Positions 20,515-31,465 are shown, counted from the stretch's first letter. The stretch: 64,000 nt of DNA from Lamellibrachia columna (GCA_963662155.1 OY759266.1:6161026-6225025), one strand, 5' to 3'. Notes: generated by a model from the letters alone, not told the origin. Program-made: numbers and translations.

Positions 20515-20917
20515 CAAAGACTCTGTAGCGCGAGCGATAATTAAGGTTCGTTGTTGTCAGTTGATTGGGTACATAATACGATACATAATATTATTGCAAA
20601 TAATTTAGTACATATTAAAGATTGAAAACCTGAATATTTTGTTTTATCAACATTTATTGTTAAAAGTTAGCCGTAGGTAGTAATTCAGTGTAATTTAAAG
20701 AAGGTCACTGAAATTTCGTTAGCGCGAGCGATATTACGTTTTGTTATAGTCAGCTGTTACATAGAAAGTAAGTTGCAAGGCAGTAGTTGTAAATTTAATT
20801 AAGACAAGTAAAATACTATAAAGTGTGTATTACAGCACAAAAACAGTCTTTGTGAAGACTACCTAATATAAATTGATTATAAACGGATTATAAACAAATA
20901 TAAATTTAATTTCTAAC
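20515..20917 (+). promoter_or_regulatory. LINE 5' UTR with two promoter-like monomers
   Basis: A segment starting TAGCGCGAGCGAT and followed by a GTTxTGTTxTxGTCAG block occurs at about 20527 and again at about 20722, roughly 195 bp apart. Tandem 5' monomers act as internal promoters in several LINE families. Here the role is inferred from position directly upstream of ORF1. Confidence 0.5.
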
Positions 20918-22156
20918 ATGGCGCCGTGCAAACGCCAAGTAAAGGCGAAACGTAATTTGATATGTTCTAGCTGCGACAGCTGGGTAGACTTTGCAAAGGC
21001 CAGGTGTGTAAATTCGTGGGCGGAGGTGCAGGCGGATGATTTTCATTTCATGTGTAGGGGTGTGTGACAGTGAAATATCTGCTGGAGCAGGTAATTGAGT
21101 TAAGGCATATGATTTTGATGATGACAGAGCAGGGTGAGAAAGAAGAGAGCAGAGGTGGTGAGAATGATGAGAGCAGAGGTGGTGAGACCGAGGAGAGCAG
21201 AGGCGGTGAGAGCAAGGAGAGCAGAGGCGGTGAGAACGAGGAGAGCAGAGGTAGTGAAAACGAGGAGAACAGAGGTGGTGAGAACAAGGAGAGCAGTGGC
21301 AATGTGAGGGAGAAAGCTGGTAAGAAGTAGAAAGATGAAAAAATGGAGAATGTGCAACAAAAGGAAGATAAATGAGTGAGTGAAGAGGGATTGTCAGGTG
21401 GCAGGATGGTCGAGGATAACAAGAGCAGAGAAAATGAGAAGACTGGATCAGAAGAAGAAAGATGAGAGGAGGCAGAGTATGCAACAAAAGAGAGGTAAGA
21501 GGGTGAGTGGAGAGGGATTGCCAGGTGGTAAGACAGTAAAGGTTGATGATAGGAGAGAAAGGGGGCATACTAGTAGTGTGCAACAGGAAAGGAGCTTTGC
21601 TGATGTAGTATCACAGGGGAAAGCGAGGAAAGCCCATGTATTTATGGGGGATTCCATCATTAGGAAAGTGGATAAAATTGTAAATAGAGGAGATGACATA
21701 ACTGTATGCCTACCAGGGGCAAAAGTAGAGGATATAGCAGAAAAGGCAGGACAAGTCATGGGTGGTGGCACGGGAGGTGCTGTTCTCGTGCATGTGAGAA
21801 CGAACAATGCCGAGAAGGAGGGAACGTCAGCCATCGTTGGTAAGTACAGGAGGTTGATCAAGACACTTAAAGAGGCACAAGATAGACAGATTGTATTGTC
21901 GGGGATATTACCAATAATGGGAGGCAGGGGTGAGGAATATAGGAACTGTAGGAAGATGGCGGTCAACACGCAGGTACAGAAGGTATGTATGGAGGAGGGA
22001 GTAGGCTTCGTAGACATGTGGTTAAACTATGTGGGAAGAGATTACTTTTTCATGAGAGATGGACTTCATCTGACAGGGAAGGGCACTGCAGTTCTTGGGT
22101 GTGAGTTTGTCAGAGTTGTCGACGAGGGCACAGGTACCATAAATTATTTAAACTAG
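20918..22156 (+). pseudogene. CR1/L2-like LINE ORF1 (PHD-like finger and SGNH esterase)
   Basis: ATG at 20918 starts MAPCKRQVKAKRNLICSSCD and a cysteine-rich PHD-like finger (CSSC...C...FMCRG) that ends at a TGA near 21067. The next frame carries a coiled-coil-like KYLLEQVIELRHMILMM and an acidic Glu-Ser-Arg-Gly-Gly repeat. After a TAG at 21328 the first frame resumes (from about 21380) into a basic region and an SGNH-type esterase: GDSIIRKVD holds the serine nucleophile block, VLVHVRTNN the third block, and RDGLHLTGKGT the D-x-x-H catalytic pair. ORF1 proteins of CR1/L2-type LINEs carry this PHD plus esterase combination and bind RNA or lipid during retrotransposition. Two frame changes break the ORF. 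It ends at a TAG that overlaps the start of ORF2. Confidence 0.8.
21124..21306 (+). repeat. 24-bp minisatellite inside LINE ORF1
   Basis: Seven to eight tandem 24-bp units of the type GAGAACGAGGAGAGCAGAGG plus TGGT encode E-x-x-E-S-R-G-G. The period keeps the reading frame, giving a flexible acidic linker between the coiled coil and the esterase. Confidence 0.9.
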
Positions 22157-24962
22157 ATGCGCAGGGGGAACTAACAGAGGAAACTACTACAAATACACAT
22201 CCAAAGAAATGTTCACCAATAATTTCGGACAATGAACTTAAATGTGTATGCTTAAATGCCAGGAGCATAGTAAATAAAAAAGAGAATTAGACATTATGAA
22301 GATATAGTAGACGCTGAGTTAGTACTGACAGGCTATGCAATGTTTAGGAAGGATAGACGAGAAAGAAAGGGAGGTGGAGTAATTTTATATATTAAAGAAT
22401 CTATCCAAGCATATGAAATAACACTGAAAAGTTAAGCAGATAGCGAGGAAGCAATTTGGTCTAACATAGTTACCTGGAACTCAACATTAACAATAGGAGT
22501 AGTTTATCTTAGTCCTAACATAGGACAAGAGGAAGATGTAAAATTACAAAAGGCGATAAGGGAGGTGAGCAAGTGGGAATGTGTTATAATGGGTGATTTT
22601 AACCATGGCCATATACAATGGGAATCATTAGAGAGTGCTGGAGGTGACGACCATCAGTTTCTACTTCTAACACAGGATTGTTTCCTTACTCAACATGTCT
22701 TGGAACCAACCAGAGGTGGGAATGTGTTAGATTTAATTTTGTCTTCTCAAAATGAATTAGTTGACAATGTTAAAGTACACGAACCTTTGGGCTCAAGTGA
22801 CCATAACCGAATCCATTTTAATATAAAAATAAAAACAGGGAATACATATAAAAAAACAATGGAGGAGGAACTTCAACAAAGGCAAATATAAAGTGATGAG
22901 AACATATCTAGCAAATATAGATTGGAATAACTTGCTGAAGAACAAGACAGCAACAGAATGCTGGACTTGTTTAAAATATGAGATTGAGGGCATTATTGAG
23001 AAAATTCTTTCCATTAAGAAAACAAGGGAAAAGGTCCAGGAAAAAACACCTGTCAAAAGAGGCTATTAGAAAAATTGCTCACAAACAGATGCTGTGGAGG
23101 ATCTATAAACACAATGGAAATGTAGAAGACTACACACACTACAAAGAGGCACTTAACCTAGCTACAACTGAAATTAGAAAATCTAAAAGAACCTTTGAAA
23201 AAAAATTGGCAGGTAATATATAAAAATGACAGCAAGAGTTTCTATGCTTATGTAAGGAGTAAACAGAAAGTTTGAGATAAGGTCGGGTCAGACCACTGGA
23301 AAACAACAGTGAAAACATAATTTCAGACGGGTTCCAAATGGCAGAGGTCCTGAATGAGTATTTCAGCTCAGTTTTTACCACAGAAGATATCAGCTCACTT
23401 CCAGTTCCACTTACTAAATTTGAGGGCAATAAATCAGAACATTTAGGGCAGTTATTTGTAACTCCTGAAATGATAGCAAACAAAATTAAGAAGATGAAAG
23501 ATAATAAATCACCTGGAGTTGATGGGATACCACCAAAACTGCTTAAGAAAATTGTTGAGCAAATAAGTACACCACTTGCAAAATTGTTTAACTTGTCACT
23601 AGAAGAAGGAATAGTTCCTTCAGAATGTAAAGAAGCAAACATTACGCCACTTAAAGAAGGGATCGAGGAACAAGCCAGCAAATTACAGACCAGTGAGTTT
23701 AACATCAGTTGTATGTAAATTACTCGAAGCATTAATTAGAGACCACATGGTGGAATTCCTTGTAAAACATAATTTAATGAATACATCTCAACATGGGTTC
23801 TTAAAAGCAAGGTCATTTCTAACAAATCTCTCTTTTTTTAGAAATTACAAAGTGGGTAGATGACGGGTCACCCGTGGATGTTGTCTACTTCGATTTTCAG
23901 AAAGCTTTCCATAAAGTGCCACACCAAAGATTGTTACTTAAACTAAAAGCCCACGGTATAGGTAATGATGTGATCAACTGGATAGAAAAGTGGCTTACAC
24001 ACAGAAGACATAGAGTAATAGTAGATGGTGAGATTTCAAACTGGAAATTGGTTTTGACTGGGGTACCACAGGGATCAGTTCTAGGCCCTATACTGTGTTT
24101 AATATATATAAATGATTTAGAAGATGACATACCTAGCAAAGTACTCAAATTTGCAGATGACACAAAAGTATTCAGAAAGGTTACAAATGATACAGATAAA
24201 CAAAGTTTACAGGATGATCTAGATAAATTAGTTAAATTGTCAGAAAAATGGCATATGTTATTCAATTTTGGGAAGTGTAAATGTATACACATAGGACGTG
24301 GAAACATGGACGAAGAATATAAAATGGGGGATGTTGTACTAGGTAGAACCACACAAGAAAAGGACTTAGGAGTAACATTTAGTGCTGACATGAAATTTTC
24401 AGAGCAATGTGGGATTGCTGCTTCAAAAGGAAATCAAATTCTAGGGTAATTAGGAGAACTATCATGTATAAGGAGAAACAGCTAATTGTACCCCTGTACA
24501 AAGCAATAGTTAGATCACATTTGGAATATTGTATTCAAGCATGGAGGCCGTATCGTAAAACGGACCTAGACAAGCTAGAAAGAATACAACGAAGAGCAAC
24601 AAAAATTATTCCAGAATTGAGAGACCTTAGTTACGATAGTCACTTATTACAATGTGGTTTGACAACACTAGAGACCAGGATACTAAGGGATACTAAGAGG
24701 AGAAGAAGGGTTTAAAATAGTGAACGGTTATGAGGATGTTGATAGGAATATGTTCTTCAAATTTAAAGAAGGCAGTAGAACCAGAGGACACAAAGTAGCA
24801 TTAGTTAAGGAGCAGTGTAGGTTGGACATGAGAAAGTACTCTTTCTCATAGAGGGTGATAAATGAATGGAACAAACTGCCAAATGATTGTGTTAATGCTA
24901 GTAGTGTGAATATGTTTAAAAATAGAATTTACAGATATTTGATTAGGGCGGGCTACACATAG
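22140..24962 (+). pseudogene. CR1/L2-like LINE ORF2 (endonuclease, reverse transcriptase)
   Basis: The frame that begins within the end of ORF1 (FKLDAQGELTEETT) runs into an AP-like endonuclease: VCLNARSIVNK, RKGGGVILYIKESIQ, the catalytic VIMGDFNHGHIQW at about 22590, VLEPTRGGNVLDLILSSQ and SSDHN at about 22797. The reverse transcriptase follows from about 23340 (NKSPGVDGIPPKLLKKI, VYFDFQKAFHKVPHQRLL, LTGVPQGSVLGPI, LKFADDTKVF at about 24145). It ends with the RT C-terminal region and GYT then TAG at 24962. The FADD active site is present, but several frameshifts and stops (near 22290, 22430, 22890, 23220-23290, 23650, 23840, 24445, 24690, 24850) disable it. The second Asp of the AF(D) motif is His. 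The short 3' UTR ends near 25010 in the same sequence as the inverted fragment at 20.1 kb. Confidence 0.85.
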
Positions 24963-25089
24963 ATGAGAAAATTGTTGGACTCTCGATAAGCCAATTGCTT
25001 CCTTCACTTGCCATCTGGAACTTGTTGTTTGGGATGGCGATCTTGTTCAATCTAGATATCTTTCTTACAACACAAGATCACTTGTTCGA

Positions 25090-25400
25090 TAACTAGTATG
25101 GATTCAGAACAGAACATATCACTGAATTTGCTGCCCTTGAATTAACCGATAGCATAATTGCACAAATGGACAAAAATGAAATGCCTATACATATTTACTT
25201 GGACCTTTCCGCAGCATTCGACACACTGGACCATGCGATATTATTTGAACCATTTGAATGTTATGGTGTAAAGGGAGTAGCTTTAAGTTTAATTAGAAAC
25301 AGATAGAAAACAGTATGTGGAAATAGAGGATGCCAAATCAGACATGCTTAATATTTTAACAGGCGTACCTCAAGGTTCATTTCTAGGCCCAACAAAAATA
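25090..25400 (+). mobile_element. Reverse-transcriptase fragment of a second LINE family
   Basis: Plus-strand frames encode YGFRTEHITEFAALELTDSI, MPIHIYLDLSAAFDTLDHAI, CYGVKGVALSLIRN and, after frame changes, the GVPQGSFLGP block. These are motifs 2-A to B of non-LTR reverse transcriptases (YGFR-type invertebrate LINE). Only this piece is present, directly behind the CR1-like copy. Confidence 0.75.
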
Positions 25401-25446
25401 TTGGCTGATCACTTTCCCACGGCAGCGGCGCTATTGACTGCTGACG

Positions 25447-25545
25447 CAAACTGCCTTGAAGTGCTTAGTCACAGGCTTTGATTGACAGCTGTAATAAACA
25501 TTGTGGCTTATTGAATGACACAAAAGGGTATATCTGTTTTGAAGA
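25447..25545 (+). repeat. Dispersed repeat, second copy at 48.9 kb
   Basis: About 90 bp (GAAGTGCTTAGTCACAGGCT ... AACATTGTGGCTTATTGAAT ... TCTGTTTTGAAG) recurs with few changes at 48909-48995 in the same orientation. No coding content. Confidence 0.7.
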
Positions 25546-25969
25546 TGACTGACAGCAGTAATTAACACTCTGTCTAGAGTAATGCTAGGCATTCTCATCA
25601 TCCACCGCAGCAGTGCGCACTGTGAGCACATCTTCTCATGCGTAACACAAAACGGACACGGAATGCGCTGAGCGATGATACACTCTAGTCGCTACGCGTG
25701 CTGAAGACGAACCCAGTGAGTTGCGTCGACCAAGAGTACAGTGCCGCCACACTGAAGAATTTGAAGAGCGCATATCACCCGTCGCTGAATACTGATACGA
25801 CCTAGTAAAGCCTGTCCAGAGTTAGTCGTGGATCTATGAACCTGGGACGCGAATTAGACAACGTTGGAGCACGACAATGCGTTTGCAAATAGTCAGTCAA
25901 CAGCAGCTCCAGGCTTCTAGTAGAGTCGTGTACCGTATAGCTTATACGGTATTCTTTGAGACCACGTAT

Positions 25970-25972
25970 GTG

Positions 25973-26028
<56 letters not shown>

Positions 26029-26030
26029 TG
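25970..26030 (+). repeat. (GTGC)n microsatellite
   Basis: About 15 tetranucleotide units. In the fifth-unit flank (near 61265) the same place has only a few TG/TGCG units. Confidence 0.95.
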
Positions 26031-26330
26031 TAATTTCCTACAAAGTGGCACCTGAAAACTGCGGAAGAATGTGCTTTCCAAATAAGTGCTCACTTGAAAT
26101 TGTATGTTCTCATTCATCCTTACTGGGAATAATAGTACAAACATGATCAATTTTAACTGCATGGCAGCTATGTGAACACCCGACACAGACAAAGTAATAT
26201 TAACCTATGACCTCCCGCCTCTGGGGTATTCATATAAACTGCAGATAGTAGTTACAGTTTGTGTATGGTTGACTTCATTTAACAACTGCCTTACCTAAGC
26301 AAAGCTTCAACTCTGTCTGGTGTCTTGGTT

Positions 26331-26498
26331 TGTTTATTGGTGGTTTGATACTGGAGCTTCAGACAGATGGAATGTTAATGTTCCAACTTAAACCAACCAA
26401 GCTTTAGGTAGTTTGTTTATTGGTGGTTTGATACCGGAGCTTCAGACAGATGGAATGTTAATGTTCCAACTTAAACCAACCAAGCTTTAGGTAGTTTG
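26331..26498 (+). repeat. 83-bp tandem duplication
   Basis: Two adjacent copies beginning TGTTTATTGGTGGTTTGATA and containing GACAGATGGAATGTTAATGT, period 83 bp. The homologous place at about 61590-61670 has one copy. Confidence 0.95.
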
Positions 26499-26739
26499 CA
26501 AACTTCAAACAAATATTGTCAAATGGAGTGTGAGTGATGTCTGGTGAGTAGTAGCATACTGTACGGAATACGGTTTGGTAGAATAACAAAACCGGTTTTA
26601 AACCGTATACAAATGCCGGTACAACAGTATATCGCTACATGGTACACAGCTCTACTGACCCGTATTAATTGCAGTGTAGTTGATGCTTATCTAGACTTCA
26701 ATAAAAAGTGTTATAGAAGTAGAAGTTTAGAAGGGTTAA

Positions 26740-27196
26740 CAATGATGGCGATAAACAACATTTACAAAACGATGTAGACAAATTAGCTAAATGGTCTGAG
26801 AAATGGCAGATGTTATTAAATTTTGGGAAATGCTTACATACAGGACACGGGAATTTGGATATAAACTATTAAATGGGGGATACTGTTCTATGTAGTATTG
26901 TAAAAGAAAATGACTTATGAGTTACAATAAGTGCTCATATAAAAGTGGTATTGCAGCTTTACAGGATAATCAAATTCTTGGTTTTGTTAGGAGAAATATA
27001 ACAGAAAAAAAGCTAATTATACCTCTGCATAAAGTTGTAGTTAGGCCTCATTTAGAGTACCGTATATAAGCTTAGAGAAAATATCGTAAGAAGGATATAG
27101 ATACGTTTGAAAGAATACAGAGGAGGGCAACTAAAATGATTCCAGAACTGAGACATCTTAGTTATGAAGAAAGACTGAAAGAATGTGGTTTAATAA
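26740..27196 (+). mobile_element. CR1/L2-like LINE RT fossil, unit 1
   Basis: Decayed copy of the RT palm-to-C-terminus of the LINE seen at 24.2-24.7 kb. Aligned landmarks are AAATGGTCTGAGAAATGGCA, a GGATAATCAAATTCTTGG block and GAAAGAATACAGAGGAGGGC. Many stops. It ends about 20 bp before the lectin exon acceptor and is present at the same place in all five units. Confidence 0.8.
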
Positions 27197-27218
27197 CATA
27201 ATAGGTGGTCTTTTTTAG

Positions 27219-27455
27219 GGAAACCTGAGGTTGATTGGACAAAAAATCTGGCAAAGGGGAAACCCGCGAAACAGTCAACTACACATGGTAGACACTACAA
27301 TGCAGGAAAAGCTGTTGATGGTAATAGAAACAGTATTATGACGAAAAGAAGCTGCACACATACGAAAAGCGAAGCTGGAAGTTGGTGGCAGGTTGACCTA
27401 GATGGCATCTACGAGATACGGAAGGTGGTTATAACTAATCGAGGAGACTGCTGCG
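27219..27455 (+). CDS. F-type lectin exon 1, unit 1
   Basis: The exon lies between GGTCTTTTTTAG and TGCTGCG|GTGAGT, phase 1 both sides, 237 nt. It encodes WTKNLAKGKPAKQST, GKAVDGNRNS, SCTHTKSEAGSWWQVDLDGI, YEIRKVVITNRG and DCC. This is the N-terminal half of an F-type lectin (fucolectin) domain, which folds as a beta-jellyroll and binds fucose with Ca2+ support. The His of CTHT is followed after 26 residues by the Arg of NRGDCC, and the motif H-x26-R-x-D-x4-R is completed by the first residues of exon 2 (E-N-R), so the fucose-binding residues and the adjacent Cys pair are intact. The intron after it is about 3.8 kb. Downstream partner is the exon at 31262. Whether the unit is a separate gene or one domain of a larger protein cannot be decided, because no start or signal-peptide exon is visible. 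Confidence 0.88.
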
Positions 27456-27689
27456 GTGAGTTAAACCCAAAAACGTTTTGGCGAACATATTGTTGTGGCG
27501 AACATATTTCTGTTTATTAATGTGTTTATGTGTGCACTTATTTGTTTGAGATTCGTGGCTAAGGTAGAACATACCGTGTATGAAGTCACCTATAAAATAT
27601 ATTGTTCAGCAACCTTGGAATATTCCAGAATGAACAATAAACTTCAAGTATCAACCAAATATGTTCAAAAATTAAGGTGCGTTCTTATA

Positions 27690-27965
27690 TATGGCAGTTT
27701 CCAGGACTTGGGGCTGCTCAAAGTGCTTTACCCGTCACCCCCTGGCAGACATGTTCATTCCAAAGACATCTCAACCTCTGTGGGAAGCATTCAGTCATGC
27801 TGAAATTACTACCACTCTATGTAGCCAGGTACTCACACCTGAGTGAACTGGGGCAAGGTGGGTGAACGAAATTTCCAAAGCGTCGAACCGACAGCAAGAG
27901 GATTCGAACCCGGGTTCTGCCGATTGAGAGTCCGGCGTTCTAATCACTACGCCATGGCGCCCCAT
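27690..27965 (-). mobile_element. tRNA-derived SINE, unit 1
   Basis: On the minus strand the element starts with a tRNA-like head: an A box TGGCGTAGTGATTAGAACG near 27937-27955 and a B box GGGTTCGAATCC near 27899-27910. It continues through a body (TTGCCCCAGTTCACTCAGGT ... CTGACTGAATGCTTCCCAC-like) to a tail with GTAAAGCACTTTGAGCAGCC and TATATAAGA. The head is not a functional tRNA gene: the cloverleaf is imperfect and it is fused to the SINE body. Tails of the same family occur at 19.4 and 55.4 kb. Confidence 0.8.
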
Positions 27966-28074
27966 CCGTGAGGCTATGTTGGGAAAGAAAACATATGGAT
28001 GGGCTTCAATTGACTGAACATCGGAGAGTCAGTCCTTGGGAAATCAATGTGTAAGAGCAAGTGATGAGGAGAAA

Positions 28075-28365
28075 AGTATTATTAACTGTTTAAACTAGAT
28101 GTGGAGGGAGTCATTTGGAGAGAACTCTAAGAAGGCATGGTACAAATAAATCTACACGGAAATGTCTTATATTTCTGGAACTGAACTTAAGCTACCAAAG
28201 GCATAATAACTAAGACAAATAAGTTATACGTTATGGTGGCAAATGCCAACTCTCATGCAATAGGTATTAAAAGATCATGGGACGACAATTTAGATGCGGA
28301 ATTGGCATTCGACAACATCCTATACCATATTTAGGAAGGACACTGGAGAAATATGGGGGAGTAGA
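28075..28365 (+). mobile_element. CR1/L2-like LINE ORF1/ORF2-junction fossil, unit 1
   Basis: The stretch from AACTGTTTAAACTAGATGTG to TTTAGGAAGGACACTGGAG aligns, with decay, with the LINE at 22140-22380 (end of ORF1 and start of the endonuclease). All frames are closed. Confidence 0.65.
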
Positions 28366-28485
28366 ATTTACTCCCGGGTCGCCGGTTATCCCATAATTTG
28401 TGGCATGTGAGCGGTTGCTCCCTCTCAACGGATTGCTCTGACATTTTAAAACAGATGGTTTCCCATCAAACCCCAAATTGTTAGC

Positions 28486-28488
28486 CCG

Positions 28489-28528
<40 letters not shown>

Positions 28529-28550
28529 TTCGTGCGTGCGTGCGTGCGTA
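28486..28550 (+). repeat. (GTGC)n microsatellite, unit 1
   Basis: About 16 units with one GTTC variant, followed by GTATATATGTCC. Confidence 0.95.
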
Positions 28551-29130
28551 TATATGTCCAAATTTCTTGAACCATTGGCACACAGTGTTCTAGAGTTGCC
28601 GGGATTGGACCAGTTCCTCGATCGGACCAGTGCTGTATATTCCACATTACTGTACACTGTGACATCATCTACCGGTTATGTCATTCATCAATGGCATTTC
28701 GGATGATACGATCAGTTTCGATGAAACTGTGGTACTTTTAAAATATTATCCAATATCACCAAAAGTAGGTTTTCGGTGTTCCCGTCATAATAATCAGGCC
28801 GTGATCAGTACAACACATACTTACAGGCGAAAATATTGAGCCCAAAGTATGTGGCTATAACAAGAATTGTAAATGTTTTGTGCTTGTGATGACAATGCAT
28901 TATTTTTAACACGTGAAATTCCACAATTGGACCACTGCAGTTGCACCAATGACCCACATAAGGGTATGCCATCAATAGATGTGTGTAATTATGCCAACAC
29001 AGTTTATTAATTACCAGAAAGTAATGTTAGACAAGGGAGCAGTTATAATAATGCAAATAAAGGAAGTTGCTAAGTGGTCCAATGAATGGTCATATATAAA
29101 CAGAAGAGAATTAAAATAGAATTGATCAGT

Positions 29131-29573
29131 GACGGACCTCCGTGTACAAAGGCTGGATGCCCATTGAGGATATGGCTGTGACGTTTCGTACATTTTGTTA
29201 AACCAACGAAGGAGGAGACTGTTGTGCTCATACTCGATAGCCTCGTAACCAACTCAAAGAATTTGGCTGCAACTGAGATGGCTCGGAAAGCTGGAGTGGG
29301 CAAGGTTTCACTTCCGCCACATACGACTCACCGACTCCACCCGGATGAGTCGTGGATGTGGCTTTTTTCGGACCGTTTGGAAAATACTATGATGATGCAT
29401 TGAGGATGTGGATGAGAGAACATGTAGGCAGACCAGTGACAACTTGGCAAGTTGCCGAAATGTGGCGTACAAAAAGTGGCATCCGTCTAGAGTGTTGTTA
29501 GTGGCTTCAGGAAGGCAGGACTATTGTCATTGACCATAGACGTATTCCAAGACTCCGAATTCACTGCTGCTAC
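29131..29573 (+). pseudogene. pogo/Tigger transposase pseudogene, unit 1
   Basis: Plus-strand frames give the C-terminal part of a DDE transposase of the pogo/Tigger type: RFVHFVKPTKEETVVLILDS (the Asp of LILD is the second catalytic D), ARKAGVGKVSLPPHTTHRLH-type sequence (the SLPPHTTHRLQP landmark), then in another frame YYDDALRMWMREHVGRPVT and TWQVAEMW, and in a third VVSGFRKAGLLS with DVFQDSEF. An in-frame TGA follows IWL and at least two frameshifts are present, so it is dead. The N-terminal DNA-binding region and the first catalytic Asp are absent. The same pseudogene recurs in units 2-4. Confidence 0.85.
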
Positions 29574-30074
29574 GGTAACTAATGTAGGCACTGAAGCTGC
29601 ACAAGAGCACAACGCCACCTCTGACCCCAGCTGTTCCAGCTCCAGCACTGACAGCTGTTGCCATGGTGACTGCACAAGAACACAACCCTACGCCACCTCT
29701 AACCTCAATGTTGGTATATTGTTACAGCAATTCCATTTGTTTTCGCGTCTCTATTCAAGTTCATCGTTAGGGGTCCTATTCCCTGCAATTCTCCCCTAGA
29801 AGCTGTCCATGTTGTAGAGCAGACTGAGCGTGTATCTGGCTCTTTTCTTACCTCTCAGAATTGCATACACATACTCATGCGAATGTCGCTATAATCGTCA
29901 GTCAATGTTCAATGATTTCTACGATACTAATACTTAGAATCTGAGCCCAAATGTGATATTTCACTGATTTCATTTCCTTTGGGGCAACATTTTCCTTCTG
30001 TCCCACGAATCCAACACGTAAGCCTGATAAAATATCAATATAGATAATCAGTATCAAGTTCCACGTGACCCTGC

Positions 30075-30078
<4 letters not shown>

Positions 30079-30145
<67 letters not shown>
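30079..30145. repeat. (TA)n microsatellite, unit 1
   Basis: About 33 TA units; the length differs in every unit. Confidence 0.95.
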
Positions 30146-30147
<2 letters not shown>

Positions 30148-30355
30148 GAATATACAATGAACAAACAATTATGAAGTAAGTGATGTTTGTACCAAACTAA
30201 AAAGTTGTGGTAAATGAAACATTAGCCTCACGAATCCATTAAGAACACCTATCATGACAATTTTTTTGTGATTAGTGGCATATACTTTATTATGAATAAG
30301 TACTTCGGGTAAGGACTGGGGTATATTTATAATTAACTTAAATACCAAGTGGGAC

Positions 30356-30661
30356 TTATATAATAAGAAACCACATTGTTGCAACGACATATTCGTTTCT
30401 ATCGAAGGTCATACCACCAGAAGCAGATACACTACAAATCGGATGCACCCAGTAGCCATTTTCGTAATAAAACCATGGGAATGAGTTTGAATTGATGTAT
30501 CCTACTTCTACTTGGAAAGTAAGCATCGGATAGGCAAAACCGCCAGTAAAACGTTCAGATTTGATGTTGAGGAACGGTATATGACCTTCACCAGAAGAAA
30601 CATTGCTGGACAGCAGGACTTTAAAATGTACTTTCCCATGAAAAGTTGCTTGCCCAAACAC
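30356..30661 (-). other. Unidentified open frame in lectin intron, unit 1
   Basis: A 101-codon minus-strand frame without an ATG at its start has protein-like composition: TFHGKVHFKVLLSS, FAYPMLTFQVEVGY, FPWFYYENGYWVHPICSVSA and FDRNEYVVATMW, then TAA. It may be part of an exon or ORF of a captured element. I do not recognise the family. It is preserved in all four long units, but these are too similar for that to show selection. Confidence 0.35.
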
Positions 30662-31261
30662 ATTTTTTTACTTTTGTTAAAACATAAAACATGACAAATA
30701 TCATTATCAAAATATCATGTTTAATTTGGCTTAATTTCCTGTTTGCATGTCAGTGAATATATAACTTTACTTTACTTTATATATCTCCTCCAAACCCTCC
30801 AAATAATATCGGTATCACTAGCTGAGCCACTGTAGATCGATTCAAGGTGTTGAAACGTCCTCATCCTAAGGTTGTTCTGTCACCCTATCAACCGCCTTTG
30901 AAGTTGTAGCAACAAGACAATAGTCTAGGGCACCTGGTCCTCCATCGGGTCTGGCCAGCTTTTGTGTTTTCTTGATATGTCTGCATTCATGTTTGCTACT
31001 TTTCACTAGACATTATATGGCTAAACAAATTGCCACTCCCACTATATCCTATATTTACCCGTACAACCCAATGGTCGCAATATATGTTTGTACTGTTTTA
31101 TTTTATTTGTTGGTTTTCGAAATGATGTCATCTATTGAATTTCCAGTCGGTAAGCCATTAGCTGTGTGTGTGCGTGCGTGCGTTCGTGGCAAATTGTTGG
31201 ATTTTTGATAAGGTAATGATTTATGTATCCACTGAAGCTTGTGTTCTCTCTTCTCTGACAG

Positions 31262-31465
31262 AGAACAGACTGAAGAATTTCGTGATCGAAGTACAGCAAC
31301 ATGAAAATATTGTTCATACATGTGCCAGTAATGAAGCAGCGTTAAAGAAAGGCGAAACAAAGAGCTTCTTGTGCAAACAAGGCTCCATTGGCAATATCGT
31401 CAGGATCAAATTGACAGGAACTGGAATACTTTCGCTATGTGAAGTCGAAGTATTTGGAACCCCCG
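31262..31465 (+). CDS. F-type lectin exon 2, unit 1
   Basis: Bounded by CTCTTCTCTGACAG and CCCCCG|GTAAGT, phase 1 both sides, 204 nt. It encodes ENRLKNFVIEVQQHENIV, HTCASNEAALKKGETKSF, LCKQGSIGNIVRIKLTG and LSLCEVEVFGTPG, the C-terminal half of the F-type lectin domain. Joined to exon 1 (441 nt, 147 residues together) it restores R-G-D-C-C-E-N-R, so the Arg at the start of this exon is the last fucose-contacting residue. The Cys pair (HTCA and FLC) and the CEVEVFG end strand are conserved. It leaves in phase 1, so it could be spliced to the next unit's exon 1 to give a multi-domain lectin. Confidence 0.88.

Larger units (their letters stand above)
25572..26604 (+). repeat. Left flank of lectin unit, duplicated at 60.9-61.8 kb
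   Basis: From TCTAGAGTAATGCTAGGC onward this kilobase is repeated at 60862-61777 with scattered substitutions and length changes in the (GTGC)n tract and in the 83-bp repeat. It precedes unit 1 and unit 5 of the lectin family but not units 2-4, which were therefore copied from a breakpoint to its right. Confidence 0.85.

Noticed and set aside
21048..21583. Minus-strand frames of 124-225 codons
   Set aside because: Antisense shadows of the purine-rich LINE ORF1 minisatellite.
27495..27865. Plus-strand frames of 102 and 62 codons repeated in every unit
   Set aside because: They overlap the lectin intron start and the antisense of the SINE; no protein-like features.
27879..27965. tRNA gene on the minus strand in each array unit
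   Set aside because: A and B boxes are present but the cloverleaf is imperfect and the sequence continues into a SINE body with a SINE tail, so it is a SINE head.
28267..28668. Long open frames made of repeated Thr-His-Ala-Arg across the (GTGC)n tracts (also at 33567, 38879, 44400, 25917, 56586)
   Set aside because: They are translations of a tetranucleotide microsatellite, which is open in all frames; no protein support.
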